Assembly: GCA_020809705.1 (NCBI GenBank)
Contig: CP085836.1
Location: 124,001 to 188,000 of the forward strand
From: Calonectria ilicicola
Lineage: Eukaryota > Ascomycota > Sordariomycetes > Hypocreales > Nectriaceae
Reading direction: 5' to 3'
Length of the DNA stretch: 64,000 nucleotides
Part shown: positions 43,128-55,293 of the stretch, in pieces
How the letters are laid out: each line of letters starts with the position of its first letter
Numbering within the stretch: the stretch's first letter is position 1
The notes under the pieces: model-generated
The model's database searches: none
What the model was told of the DNA's origin: nothing
What the model saw: the letters and a program-made list of their open reading frames with translations, nothing else
Made by a program: the position numbers and the translations under genes

Positions 43128-46100
43128 ATGGATAAAATACCAAAAGATGTTCAGCGATCGTGCACATATTGCAAGAAATTATGGACACCGCAGGTATCCG
43201 AAAAGCATATTACCTGCCCATCTTGCCGAGAGCGGCAAAAGGACGCGAGCCGTCGGTTCAGAGAACGGCGGAAGGATGAGGAAGCAGAGAAACGACAAGA
43301 AAACGATAGCATGGATAGTACTGAGCGCTTTTGTGGTTTCTGCAGTAAGCAATGGGTTCCTGAGCCATCTGATGATCATCGCACTTGCCTCGGTTGTCGT
43401 GAGAAGCAAAAAGAGAGACATTCTCAGCAAAAGCAACAGCTGCAAGAGAAATTAAGATCAATGAACTCGGAAAAAGAGGTCAATGAAATACAGAGATTTT
43501 GCAGTAGCTGCAGATCTCTCTGGATGCCGGAGCAGGGAGACTCGCGCCAAACATGTCTTCCTTGCCGTGAAAGAGTTAGGCTTCGGGTAAAGCAGACCAG
43601 AGAAGCGAAAAGAAACCAGAATGCCGCAAACAAAGGCCAGGGTCAAACATCGCAGTTAACTAGACCAACAATATCTGCAAGCTCGACACGCCCAATACGT
43701 TCAATGCCCACTCCTCCCCAAACACAGCTACCAGATACAGGCGGAATCAGGGTGGATGATTCTTTAATGCGTGTTCCTCAAGATTTCGGAAAGACGGGTT
43801 CTATGCCAAGCGCCTCAGCACAGCCTGATGGACATATTGCGCGAAAGAGAGCACGGTCTAAAGGAAGTCAGAATAAACATAGCAACCACAAAAGAACCCC
43901 TTTGCACAATATCCAGCCAAATGCCATCATGTCACCAATAGCCACAGCAGATCCAGCATCCCCTCTATATAACGCCTTTCAAGTTGAACTAGGCCTAACA
44001 TTCAACCAAACAGGTCAAACATCACAAACAATAAATCAAACTACATCAAATCTACAAGTTCTTCAACCAGCAGAAACAGAAGCAGCAGTATCGCAGCCAA
44101 ACAACTTTTACATATTAGATGGCAGTGATGCAGATCAATTACAAACAAGCGAGCGCCCGGTGAAAAGAACTCGCCGACAGAACCGGCTCGAAATATCTGA
44201 TGAAAAGCAAATAGATGAGCTGCAGAGTGTCTTATTGCCCCTGGAAGAGGGATTTGCAATAAAAAAACGCATGTCAGAGGAAAGGAAATGGTGCACTCCA
44301 GTTTCACATGAAACAAAGGTTCGCACAGTCCAGAGCTTTTACAAAGCCTTCTACAATGTAAACACACTACCTATTCATACCTGCATGGTATGTTATCGAA
44401 AATGTAGCAAGGAGGAGCTATTCGATCTTGATTGGGGAATATGGGCCTTGCGCCCTTTATCAGTCCGCAGCCTCTTCCCTTTATCTTGCACAAGTTGTCT
44501 GCCAGTGGGTCAGGACATCCCCAGCTGCTCAGATTGTATTAGACATCTAAGGAAGGGTAGACTATCGCGGGCTGCTCAAGTGCACAGTCGTTTAGGCTGT
44601 GAGCATGCTTTCCCAGAAGAGCTTCGGGACTTGTCTCCTATTGAGGAGAAGCTTATTGCGCTTAATGCATGCTATGGCTTTATTACCAAGTTTAATCTTG
44701 CTAATAAAGAAGGCAAGGCAATAGGCATCTATTACCCAAAACATATCAAAGGGCACCTCACTGTATTCCCAAATAATGTACAAAAGTTAGCAACCGACAT
44801 ATTGCCTCACGCCCTCATCAAAGTTATGGATGATATCCATGTCTCCTGGAACGGACATACTAAGCCTGAGCCGAAAGACCTCTCAAAACTTCTATCAGTC
44901 CGACGAGAGAAAGTTGAGAGAGCACTTATCTGGCTTCAAAAAAACAACCCACATTATGCCCACATCCAGATCAATAGAGCTGAGATGGACAGATGGGACT
45001 CTCCACCGCATGGTGTGCCAATTCAGATATATGATCGCATGCAGCAAAACCAGCTTTCGGCACAGGAGAGAATTCAAACCGCACACATTGTCCCGCCCTC
45101 AGAACGTGGGCTAGATGATGACGAAGAAATCGACGACCTTGAGAATATTACAGCAGTTCTAAATCGCCCACAACACGAGGAGAACATACCTCTCGAAGTG
45201 ACATCAGATGATGAACTATTTGAAGATGATGACCATCGTGAGGGTTGCTCTGATACCATTTACGAATTTAGTAGCTCGGGGATGTTTGACCTTGATGGAA
45301 CCCCGAATGTCTCCGAAGCTGATAAGCTGCGTTTCCTTTACAAGGCTGTTGGAGAGAATATTCTAAGCGGGGGTCCAAATGCAGAAGCAGCACCGAGCAG
45401 TGCTGGGCTGGCAGGGTCTGCAAGTATACAACAAAATGAAAATTCTCAACCATATATACAAATTGAGCGAGGAGATCAAACATCAGATACATTTGATCCT
45501 GCAGTCTTCCCAACGGCTTTTCCTACGCTCTTTCCTTACGGGTTTGGTGGCCCACAAATTGCTGGAGAGAGCATTCCAAGTACAAACACAGATGTACTAT
45601 CAAGAGAACAACGAACAGCGCAAAGAACAGCTGGCCTTACTTGGTCACGGAATATAAAGCTAACACATTGGGCAGAAATAGTCCTTCAACGTCATGGGGG
45701 TCGATTTGCTAGCCATCCAATCTTCTCATTTCTTATATTTAATAAGGAAGTTAGATCTAGAAATCGCAGAGTGAGCACGATGAGTGTAACAAAGAACAAC
45801 TTTGCTAAAGTTGAGCATATTGTAAGGTCACTCACAGAAGAGAGACTTAAGCGAGCTAGGCTTGAACTTGAAGAGTCCAATCGCACCACTGATACAGGTG
45901 TGAAGGAATTACTCAAGTATCTTTCTATCTATGGATACAGGCAACCTATGTCAAGCGAACTACGATTAAGTATGCGACGAAAGATTAAATCGCTTATTGT
46001 TCTGCTTAGTACGCCTGTTGTTTGGATAACGATCAATCCAAATGACATTACAAACCCAGTCAAGCTGAGAATGGCAGCATATCGCAACCAGAACCCTGAG

Positions 46101-49100
46101 GGAGCTGAGGCTCTTTTACAGGATCTTGATTCTTCATACAAAAAGGTTAAACTAGCTATTTCTGATCCTCTTAGTTCTGCTATATTTTTTCATCGGGAGA
46201 TATCTATGTTCTTTGAACATTATGTCAATGTTGGTGAAGAATCAGTATTTGGGCGTATTAGCCATTATTTTGGTGCAGTAGAAACTAATGAGCGAGGTGC
46301 ACTGCATATTCATGGGCTATTATGGCTCGAAGGAAATATGCATCTAAGTTCAATCTTAAATGATATTCAAGACGATAGTGAAAAGTTATATCGTGAAGAT
46401 ATTATTCAATTCGTTGATAGTATTTTCTCTGAGGTAAGTAATTGTGATATTTTAGACCAAGCAGTCTAATTAAATAAAATATTAGATAAGAGGCTAATTT
46501 TGTTCCCTTACAATAATAGAGCTTAGACTATGCATCCTTTTCCGAAGCTCGAAAGGAAAGGAAAATAAACTCGGATATTATGCCATTGGTTCAAAATACA
46601 GAGCAGCTCTCAGATACATTCAAAGAGGAGGCCAACTTTTGTGCGGGGTCTACACAGATTCACAAACACTCCCCAACCTGCGTCAAGTACTCAATCAAGA
46701 AGCTTGAGAAATCAGGAAATCGTTGCCGGTTCCAAGCACCTTGGAAATTGGTAGAAAAGACTTCTTTCCTGGAGGATGGGTCTTTGAGCATCAAACGTAA
46801 CCATGACAGGGTAAACCGGTGGAATGAGGCAATGGCCATTGGGTTGCGGCATAACCATGACATTTCGCTTATCTCAACACAAACAAAAGCAATAGCACTA
46901 GTCTTTTACCTCTCCAACTATGTCACAAAAGTCCCAGATGTTAGTTGGCGGCGTGTGGCCGTTATGGAAGCGCTGATGAAGCCCCGACAAGAAAAACAAG
47001 CCCATCGCTATGCTGCCAATCACACTCAACCCGATAACCAGGCTCAAGTGGATAATGATCCTCAATTTTCTAATAGTGCTCAGTTTGGAAGCCCCGAATC
47101 TGAAACTATAACAACCCAGGATGTTTCTCAAGCCCAAACGCAAGAAAGAGGTGGAAATCAGATACGCCAAGAAGAAAGCCAAAGCTTCCTAACCAAAATG
47201 GTCAATCGTGTTTTCACCGATCGGCCTCTCTCCCAAGTTGAAGTGATATCTCACCTAATGGGGTATCCTATGGAATATAGTAATACAGTAGCTTGGACAT
47301 TTTTAAATGTATCCCGGCTCTACTGGTGTATATTCCATCGATGGTCCCATTTACGTTGTGAGAGCGGCGCGGACAGCAATGTAAACCACGATCCATTAAA
47401 CGAAAACTTTGTTATGCAGGAGGAGGGACAGAGAATTGCGATTATAGATGCATATCCTTTCCGAGGCAATGTACTTAAAGATTTATGCCTATACGACTAT
47501 GCATCGCTTGTCAAAATCAAGGCTAAGAGCTATAACAAGGGCAATGTCGCTTGGGGTCATATCCCGTTTTCAGCCCATTGTCCTTACTCAGAGGATCACA
47601 TACAAGTTCTAAGGCGGCCTGGAGAAAGGGCTACGGTCTGCTTCGATGGCTATTTGTCTATGGCCATGGAACATGATGAAAAGAGTGAAAACTTCCGGAG
47701 GTTAGTTGAATACCTTTTCCAATAGCAGAACGCACTGTTACTTGTTGTACTAACCAAACCGCACACACATATCAGGTTCGCAGTTCAGCATCTTGCCTTA
47801 TTTGTGCCGTGGCAGCAGTTTATGGACAATTCATATGGTGATATTAATAATATCTGGGACCGAGAAAAAGATAGACTTCCCGAGCGAATTATGTTCTACG
47901 TGAACAATATTCAGCTCCTCAGGAGATCTGCGGAAGATGCCCGGCGCGATGCTAAACAGTGGGCTGCTTCTACTACTGACCAAACTCCTCTAACTGATAA
48001 CCACGGATTAGATGAAAATGAGGATGGTGAGGATGGCGAGGAAGTTGGCACTTCTCAGTATCGACCTGGAAATATCGGTGAAGCAGTTCGGCTTATTGAC
48101 GTTTTGAGAGATGCAATCGCGCCGGGCCAGAGAACAGCTGGGTCCTCTCGGCTCTCGGCGATGCTACAGGAGCTGAGTGGGTTCGAGCAATCCGCTCTCA
48201 GCTCTGCTGACAATCTTCAGGCAAGAAAAGTCATAGAACCAGCCAGAAGAATGGTGAGCATATCTGAGCATGAACTTGAAGGGTCTGCATTACCAAGCCA
48301 GAGCCATATCAGATCTATTACATCGCAACAGAAAGCTGTTTCAGATGAGGCCCAAAGCATAATCCTGGGCATTCAAAATTCCGATTCCACCAATACGGCG
48401 GTAGATAATGGTGCTGCTGTTGAGGATGTTATGAGCGGATTTGGAGAAGAGAATGTTTATTTTACCCCGCAGGGTGCTACTGAAAGCAGGAGACTTGCGA
48501 CCATGCGCATTCGATTCGGGCCCTCAATATCATTTATTGCGGCTGGGAAAATCATATCAACAGAGTTTACTCTCAACAAGAAGCAATTTATGGCTTTTAT
48601 GTCTATATGCCGCTATCTTGACCTTGTTTGTCGAGAGAAAGAAGAGACCAGTCAGCTTCTACAGTATCTTGGTGGTGAAGGTGGTACCGGCAAGTCGCAG
48701 GTTATCAAGGCGATTATCGAATTGTTCAAGCGCAAAGATATACCTAATAAACTGCTAGTCACGGCAACCTCCGGCAGCGCGGCAGCTCAAATAAATGGCA
48801 TGACAATTGATGCTGCCTGCGGGCTTCCGTTAGATGACAAAGGCGGGGAGGACATCTCCAGGACTGATGCCAGAATGATCGATGGCCCATCTGTTGCACG
48901 ATGGAAGGAAAAGTTCCTAATTGTCATCGATGAGGTTAGCATGCTCTCGACCCGTAAGCTGTACAAAGTGGAACAAGAGCTACGGAGGCTTTGCGATACC
49001 CAGAGGGACTTTGGGGGCATTCCGATTGTGCTCCTCTGTGGCGATTTCCACCAATTTCGTCCGATTGGTGGGAGATCACTTATTATCTCAGGCGAAGATT

Positions 49101-50175
49101 TGCCATGGCCTCACAGCAAAAACCCTTTAACTGCCTTATCAAACATGAAAGGCCACGAGCTCTGGAAAAAGTTCACAACAGTGATTATACTTGATGAGCA
49201 AGTTCGAGCAGCCAAGGACCCGCAATTGCAGCGACTCCTACAGCGGATACGACAGGGCATCCAGGATCGCTCAGATGTCGAGCTTGTTAATTCCCGGTGC
49301 TATCGCAATAATGCTCCCATTCCTTGGGAAACAAATATCACTGTTGTAACACCTCTCAATAAGAATCGGTGGAGCTTAAACATGGAAGCGATCAAAGCGT
49401 TTTGTCAAGATCGTGGAGCGCCAATGCGAATCTTTCTTTCAAAGCATGAATGGAATGAAGGCGAACCAACCGAGGAAGAGGCAGTCATGGTTCTAGGCCA
49501 TGGCGATGATAGTGATACGAAGATGCCTGGTATTTTTATATTTGCCCCTGGCATGCCTATTGTTGTAAATATTAACAAGTACCCGGGCATTAAACTTGTT
49601 AATGGAGCCAGCTACGAGGCTATAGATGTTATTATCGACCAAGCTTATCCGGGTTATGAAGTCTCTAAGGATACAATCATCCACTTTGGACCGCCTGCGG
49701 GGATTATTTTGAAATCCGAGACCACAAAAGGTTTCCGCTTTGTTGACATGCCACCAGGAACAGTGCTGCTGAAGCCTATGAAAATGAGCATGAAGAGGTT
49801 TTTATGGGGCCATGGCAAAAGCACAAAGTCTCCCGGACAGCTCTGCCATGCACACCAGGCTTTGCATGCACCGATTTCAAGGTCCAGGGAAGAACGCTAC
49901 TACAGGCAGCGCTGGAACTGCGCGGCCACGGGGTCACCACTATCTCTGGGGAGTCTGTACCGGCAAAGTGCTGCCCATACAGTCTCTATGTGCAATTATC
50001 CCGTTGCCAAACACTAGATAATGCCATGCTGTTATCTCCGGCTCGGGAAATGGACTTTGTTGACAATAGAGTACCGGATTATATGATAAAGGGGGAGGCA
50101 CGATTGCAAGAGCTAAGTCAAGAGACAATAAGGCGATTCCAGGATTGGATACATGGGGTAGATGGATCAAGCTAG
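43128..50175 (+). CDS. Helitron Rep/PIF1-like helicase
   Basis: Exons 43128-46433, 46520-47700 and 47776 onward, with introns of 86 and 75 nt that keep frame. Zinc-ribbon repeats (CTYCKKLWTP, CGFCSKQWVPE, CSSCRSLWMPE) fill residues 1-150; a linker and a second Cys-rich segment (CMVCYRKCSKEEL...CSDCIRHL) follow near 420-470. The Rep part shows SHPIFSFLIFN, the HUH pair in RGALHIHGLLWL (about 1055) and tyrosines in YLSNYVTK (exon 2). Exon 3 holds the helicase: Walker A GGEGGTGKS, LIVIDEVSML, VLLCGDFHQF and, at the end, FACTDFKVQGRTL and YSLYVQLSRC. This is a full-length fungal Helitron protein of about 2,280 residues. One defect: the reading frame shifts by one between about 49776 and 49803 (...VLLKPMK versus MGPWQKHKVS), with no plausible intron. 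It is probably inactive or a sequencing error. Confidence 0.9.
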
Positions 50176-50496
50176 CTCTTCTTTTCTTTTTCTTACAAAG
50201 TTAAATAACAGTGGTAATTTGGTTTAAAATAAATAGTGTATGATTAAAATGATGGTATAATTGGGAGAGATTTTAGGCCACACATCCTCTCTCACAAGAC
50301 ATGTTTTCGCCCTACTTATCTCATACTACTCCTGCATACTAGTCTTTAGAATGCAGTGCAGATCCTAGCTAGTTCACATCAACGTAGCAGGCCCACACTT
50401 GTGCATGCGAACATCAACTTTCGTCCACAATACCCACATAAAACAGGCACAGACACACACAAGAATACGTAAGAAGAATATTAAATTACAGAACGT
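50176..50496. other. Helitron 3' flank
   Basis: AT-rich, no gene. The Helitron 3' end (hairpin plus CTRR) should lie here or shortly after, but I could not fix it. Confidence 0.4.
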
Positions 50497-50610
50497 AACA
50501 ACCTGATTTATTTAACCAATTAAAAGCCAAAAACTAATCCAAATGTAGAACCAATCAGAGAGAAGGATGTCACCTGTCCTGGACAAAGTAACTCTTCTTC
50601 GAAGAGCAAA
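50497..50610 (+). repeat. Right copy of direct repeat bracketing the Helitron genes
   Basis: Matches 39663-39790, including AATGTAGAACCAATCAGAG and TCCTGGACAAAGTAACTCTT, ending in the same CTTCTTCGAAGAGCA palindrome. Confidence 0.7.
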
Positions 50611-50659
50611 CCCTTCGTTCTGATTGGTTCATCAAGTTGGGAATTGACCAGACCGTTAC

Positions 50660-50845
50660 ACTTTTACTCTCTATTTTACTCTCTATTTTACTCTTTACTC
50701 TACCCTCTAATACCTATTTTCCTATTTTCCTATTTTCCTATTTTCCTATTTTCCTATTTTCCTATTTTCCTATTTTCCTATTTTCCTATTTTCCTATTTT
50801 CCTATTTTCCTATTTTCCTATTTTCCTATTTTCCTACTTTCCTAT
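50660..50845. repeat. CTCTATTTTA run and TATTTTCC octamer satellite
   Basis: TTTTACTCTCTA units (50660-50705) pass into about 16 copies of the 8-bp unit TATTTTCC (about 50714-50845). Since 8 is not a multiple of three and no unit phase creates a stop, all three plus-strand frames stay open and give a false YFPIFLFS repeat protein. The first part resembles the LINE tail at 39112. Confidence 0.9.
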
Positions 50846-50947
50846 TTTGCTACTTAAGTACTCTTATCTTAATATCTCTTTAAAATCTAGAAACCTAGAA
50901 ATGTTTTTTCCTATAAAAAACAACTAAGCGCTATTAGCTATAGATAG

Positions 50948-53900
50948 TTAAATATACCTAACCCTAAACCCTAAGCCGATTGTAACGAGCAGCAACTTGA
51001 CGATGGCCTCATGCCCATTCTCGGCGGCCCACGAAAGCGGCGTCCTATTATCTTTATCCTTCGTCTCGATCTTGGCGCCTTGCTTAAGTAGCAGCTTGAC
51101 GATGGCCTTATGCCCATTCTGGGCAGCCCACGAAAGCAGCATCTGATCATACTCGCTATCTACCTCGATATTGGCGCCCTTCTCGAGCAGCAGCTTGACA
51201 ACAGCCTCATGCCCATTCTCGACGGCCCGCAAAAGCGGCGTCAGACCATCTTTATCCTCATCCTTCGCCTTGACATCGGCGCCCTGCTCAAGCAGCAGCT
51301 TGACGACAGCCTCGTGCCCCTTCTCGGCGGCCCATGAAAGTGGCGTCCTATCATCTTTATCCTTCGCCTCAACGTCAGCGCCCTGCTCAAGTAGTAGCTT
51401 GACGATGGCCTCATGCCCCTTCTGGGCAGCCCACGAAAGCGGCGTCCAACCATCCTCATCCTTTGCCTTAACATTGGCGCCCTTCTTGAGCAGTAGCTTG
51501 ACGACGGCCTCATGCCCCTTCTCAGCGGCCCACGAAAGCGGCGTCCGGCCATTCCTGCTGTCTTTCGCCTCGACGTCGGCGCCTTGTCTGAGCAGCAACT
51601 TGACGATGGCCTGATGGCCGTAATAGGACGCTATCATAAGATTCGTGAAATACTTGGTAGTGCGCATACACGTAGTCTTCCAATACCTTTTAAACCAAGC
51701 CGAGTAGCTCTTAGAATCCGGATCACAAATTCGCAGAGCAAAAGGTACAATCGCATCATCATCCGTGATATTGGCCTCCCGGAAATGAGCACCCCAAGAT
51801 TTAGCCGAGTAATCAAAGAAGGCATAGCTACCGACGGAATGATCGGTTTCTCCTTTTGCACTTATCGGAAATCTAGCATCAGAGTTAAAGAAGTTTAGAT
51901 AGCGCACGCAAATGGTTGCAAGAACGGTGTGTGCGTGGTTAGTAGTAATCGAGTGATGCCAGTCTAGCTCTGATGGGATAGTCGTGGACGATACTAAATC
52001 TGCTAGGAGAAACTCGCGAGCTGTTTGATGGAGGAAATAAATACTGCCCTGATGAATTGAGATAAATAAGCCACACCATGATCTAACACGCGACTTGAAG
52101 TCTTCGTCGTCCTCCAAGTCGAGGTCATGAATAGATTGTGATGTATCTTCTATGTTTAGTGCAATATTCATTTCCGTAAGTGTTAGCGGCCGACTTGCTG
52201 CTAAAATAATACTTAAGACTTTCCGAACCATTTGTCGTTCCTTATTATTAGATTTATTAAGAATTTGCTCATATGCCTCATTAATACTCCTTGGAAGTAT
52301 TGCAATAGTAGACTCAATCCCTTGTAGTGTCTTTTTAAAGTCTTCTTTCTCTAAGTAATCAAATACAAGGTATACCCAGAGATAAGTGCGGTGGGTACTC
52401 TCCTGTAGTCTTTTCTCTAGGTGGCTTTTGATTTGGGGTAAGAGGCGCTTCTTCATTGATAGCTGGTTAACCTGGCGCATAATAACATAATTCACCTCCT
52501 GGCTGATCGTTTCTGACTCTTCCTCTCCAGGGATATGGATATTTGGAAAAGTATCTAATAAACTGCGGAACTTGGATACAATCTGCTCATATGGGCGACA
52601 CGTTAGAAGATACTTTAACTTGCTATGGCCTAAATAGTTGCTGTAGAATTGGCTCTCCACATTCCGTATTAGGTCCGGAAACTCTGATTCGGCACATTCG
52701 TCCAGGGCATCAAGGACCATAATTATAGGTCCTGCCTGGGGATCTTTTATAGCATTTCGTAGAATATTCCAGAGTGATGCAGTAGAGTTAGTTAAACCTG
52801 GTCCATCCTCGCGGAATTTTGGAATGGCATGTTTAATTAGAGACTGCTTTTGAGCAAAAAGCTGGTGAAGCAGTGCACAAAGTGCTTGCCGGGTGGTGTT
52901 TTGGTCTTGGTCTTTGAAGAAGAAGTAGCAGATGGTTGTTGATCGTGACAGACCTTGGTCAATCAAATACTTAGCCAATACCGACTTTCCACAGCCAGGA
53001 TCTGCTGTGACTAGCAGGGGGCCAGAGTCCTGTTTCAACCACCTCTGGAAGTGCTCGTGCTTGAGGAACCATTGGCACGTATTCTCAACCCTTTCATCCA
53101 CTCGGTCTTTGTACCACTCGTATGTGGCATCCTTACTGCCAGTTGTAAGGCGGAACAGCTGGTGACACTTTTGTTCTTCCTTTTGTTCTTCTTGGGTGAG
53201 CCTCTCCTTGGCTAGATGTTTATGGGATTGGAGCTGCTCCTTTGCAATGTCACAGTGCTCCTTTGCAATGTCCCGGTGCTCTTCTGCAACTTCATGTAGG
53301 TCTATACACAGGATTAGCATATTTTAATAATATGATTCTAAACCTTAGAATTACCCGATAGAATATCACTAATCTTCTTTTCAGCTTCAACCTTATTTAA
53401 AGGTATTCGACAGAGAAGATCCTTCGCATATACAGCAGCTGCCATTGCTGCATAGCCCTGCCACTCCTTGTTCTTGTGCGAGTCCGCATAGTCGCATATA
53501 CCGCGGATAACCAGACAGGGAAAGTGGTTCATTAGCCCTGCCGCTTCCATCTCAAAACACAGAACATCCATTTCTGCCGCAAGTCTATCGCGAACTAAAG
53601 CATCCTTCATCAGTTGATTCCCCGAAGCAACCAGGCCGTAGTGGACCACTGGACTCTGCGGTTGTTTTACCCGTTCAGGTCGCTTTATCAAGTTCGATGG
53701 ATCGATGCCACAGATTTCTATGCAACTATTTTTGTTGTCTAGAGGATGGACGAAATTGCTTCGATATAGTCTGTCGCTACTTGCATTTGGCCGACTAAGT
53801 TCCTCCCGCAGGTCCTCTTCATTCTGGAGAATGAGGTTGATGGCTTCTTCAAGCTGATGCCGTTTCATCTGGTACTGGGTCTTAAGCCCGCTCACTGCCG

Positions 53901-54492
53901 TCAGCAAGACTGTCGGTGGCCGGTTCAAGAACCCTGTTTGTCGGAAGCTCTGATCTTGTATCGTTTTGCCGAAGTCATACTGCAATACGCCACCCTCCCC
54001 GTCGCGAGGAGCGCTGACCACGATATCGCCTAAACGGACATCATGATTGGGGTTTGGCGCCCCGCCGCCAATGCCGACCATCAAGCCGATTCTGACGTTA
54101 GGGAAGCTATGCAGCAAATCTCTTGCGACGCTTGCCGCAGACGATGTGCCGTACTCCCCGTCGGGCAAAACGGCGATAACAACATTATGCCTCCCGACTC
54201 CGCCCAGTGTATAATCATTATTGTCGTGCTGGGACACATATTCCGGTCTTTCGTGCTCTTCATCGAGACAGAGCTGTGCGGCAAGGTACTCGATGCTTAT
54301 GGCGCAGATCCAGCCGACGGTGTAGTTCGCAGGGTCCAACTTTCGCTTAGGAGCATTAGCCGCTAGCATCCGCGCATCATCATGGCACAGCTTCCTCCTC
54401 TTCTTTTGGCTCGAGGTTGCATCTGAAGTGTTCTCGGTCCCGTCTCTCGCAATCGTGTCTCCAGTTCCTAAGGTATTTGCCAATGAAAACAT
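50948..54492 (-). CDS. NLR: PNP-like - NACHT - ankyrin repeat protein
   Basis: Exons 54492-53355 and 53301-50948 join over a 53-nt intron and give 1,163 residues in frame. Residues about 55-350 form a purine-nucleoside-phosphorylase-like domain: YTVGWICAISIEYLAAQLCL, MVGIGGGAPNP, CFEMEAAGLMN and RGICDYADSHKN keep the phosphate and nucleoside site residues. A Glu/His-rich coil follows (EEHRDIAKEHCDIAKEQ), then NACHT with Walker A ADPGCGKS (479-486) and Walker B IIMVLDALDE (about 575). The C-terminus holds about seven ankyrin repeats of the type GHEAVVKLLLEQGADVEAKD. Fungal NLRs of this type act in allorecognition and stress sensing, triggering cell death after oligomerisation (family knowledge). 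All motifs are intact. The last repeat runs into a short GLGFRVRYI tail encoded by telomere-like sequence, so the array may be cut at its end. Confidence 0.93.
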
Positions 54493-55005
54493 CGCAAGGC
54501 TAAGTGTTCGAGCACTGGCTTAAGGTCGTCAATCGCGAGCCAGGCCCGTGCCGTCGACTGTTATCGATGTCTAGAGGTCTTGCAGCGCGGGACTGGAATG
54601 AGGAACGTCCGATTGTGTGACCAAGATATACGAAGCACCTTTGCCCTGCGATCAAAAAGAGCAAGCCGTATGAGCTCGCTTCGGGAGGATGTGGCCAGGT
54701 TGGATCGGGCGGGAGAGACAATTATGAACTACTTGGTGGAGGTTGGCCAAGAAAGATGAGGAGAAAAGATGAGGAGAAAAGTAAAACTCGAAGTCAGGCG
54801 CAGGGTGGATCTCCATTTTAGGCAGCAAATAGTGATCAGTAGACATTGGTCTTGATGCAGGTGCTGAGCTGCTTGCCAAGCTTCTTTGGTCCAATGAATC
54901 CGTAACAAGAGACGCCACGGCGTTTCCATATGACACAGCGCCGCACCTATCACACACACTACCAATCATTTTATGTCTCCTATGTAGCCTAACCACTATT
55001 CCTCG
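54493..55005. other. Upstream region of the NLR gene
   Basis: No gene is supported. Several overlapping minus-strand frames (54500-55077) lack features. Confidence 0.45.
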
Positions 55006-55038
55006 CTGAACCAGTGCGCAAAATGCGCACTGGTTCAG
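55006..55038. repeat. 33-bp perfect hairpin, CTGAACCAGTGCGCA stems
   Basis: Two perfect 15-bp arms are separated by AAA. Further partial copies of the arm follow at 55095-55129 (TTGTGCACTGGTTCA and TTGCGCACTTGTTCAG). The same motif cluster is at 19557-19610. It lies about 260 bp before the large recombinase/RecQ gene. Confidence 0.85.
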
Positions 55039-55144
55039 GATTTCCGAGGTTGTGATTGGGTGCAGGTGGTAGCGCACGGACCAAGCGACTCCACCTTGTG
55101 CACTGGTTCAACATTGCGCACTTGTTCAGAGGTCTGCAGCCAAT

Positions 55145-55252
55145 GAGAGAAAAAAAAAAAAAAAAAAATTCTAAGAGAAAAAGAAAAGAAAGTGAGAGGA
55201 AAAAAAAAAAAAAGAGGGAGAGAGAGAGAAGAAGAGGGAAGAAGAGGAAGAA
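55145..55252 (+). repeat. Purine tract (A-rich, then GA-rich)
   Basis: Over 100 bases that are almost all A and G on the plus strand, including runs of 19 and 14 A. It lies directly before the start of the recombinase/RecQ gene. Confidence 0.9.
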
Positions 55253-55293
55253 ATCAATTGAATATATTACATTATAAGCTATTGTTTGTTACT

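Noticed and set aside
44041..45513. Several minus-strand frames of 60-108 codons
   Set aside because: All lie opposite the Helitron Rep coding sequence and mirror its composition.
50637..50927. 96-codon frame with YFPIFLFS repeats, resembling a membrane protein
   Set aside because: It is the translation of an 8-bp satellite that is open in all forward frames.
50957..50975. Telomere at or near this place
   Set aside because: Only about three degenerate CCCTAA-type units occur, inside a coding frame; too short to call a telomere or an old telomere fusion.
55192..55293. Lys/Glu-rich N-terminal extension of the recombinase/RecQ protein
   Set aside because: It is only the translation of a purine tract; the Met at 55294 is the more credible start.
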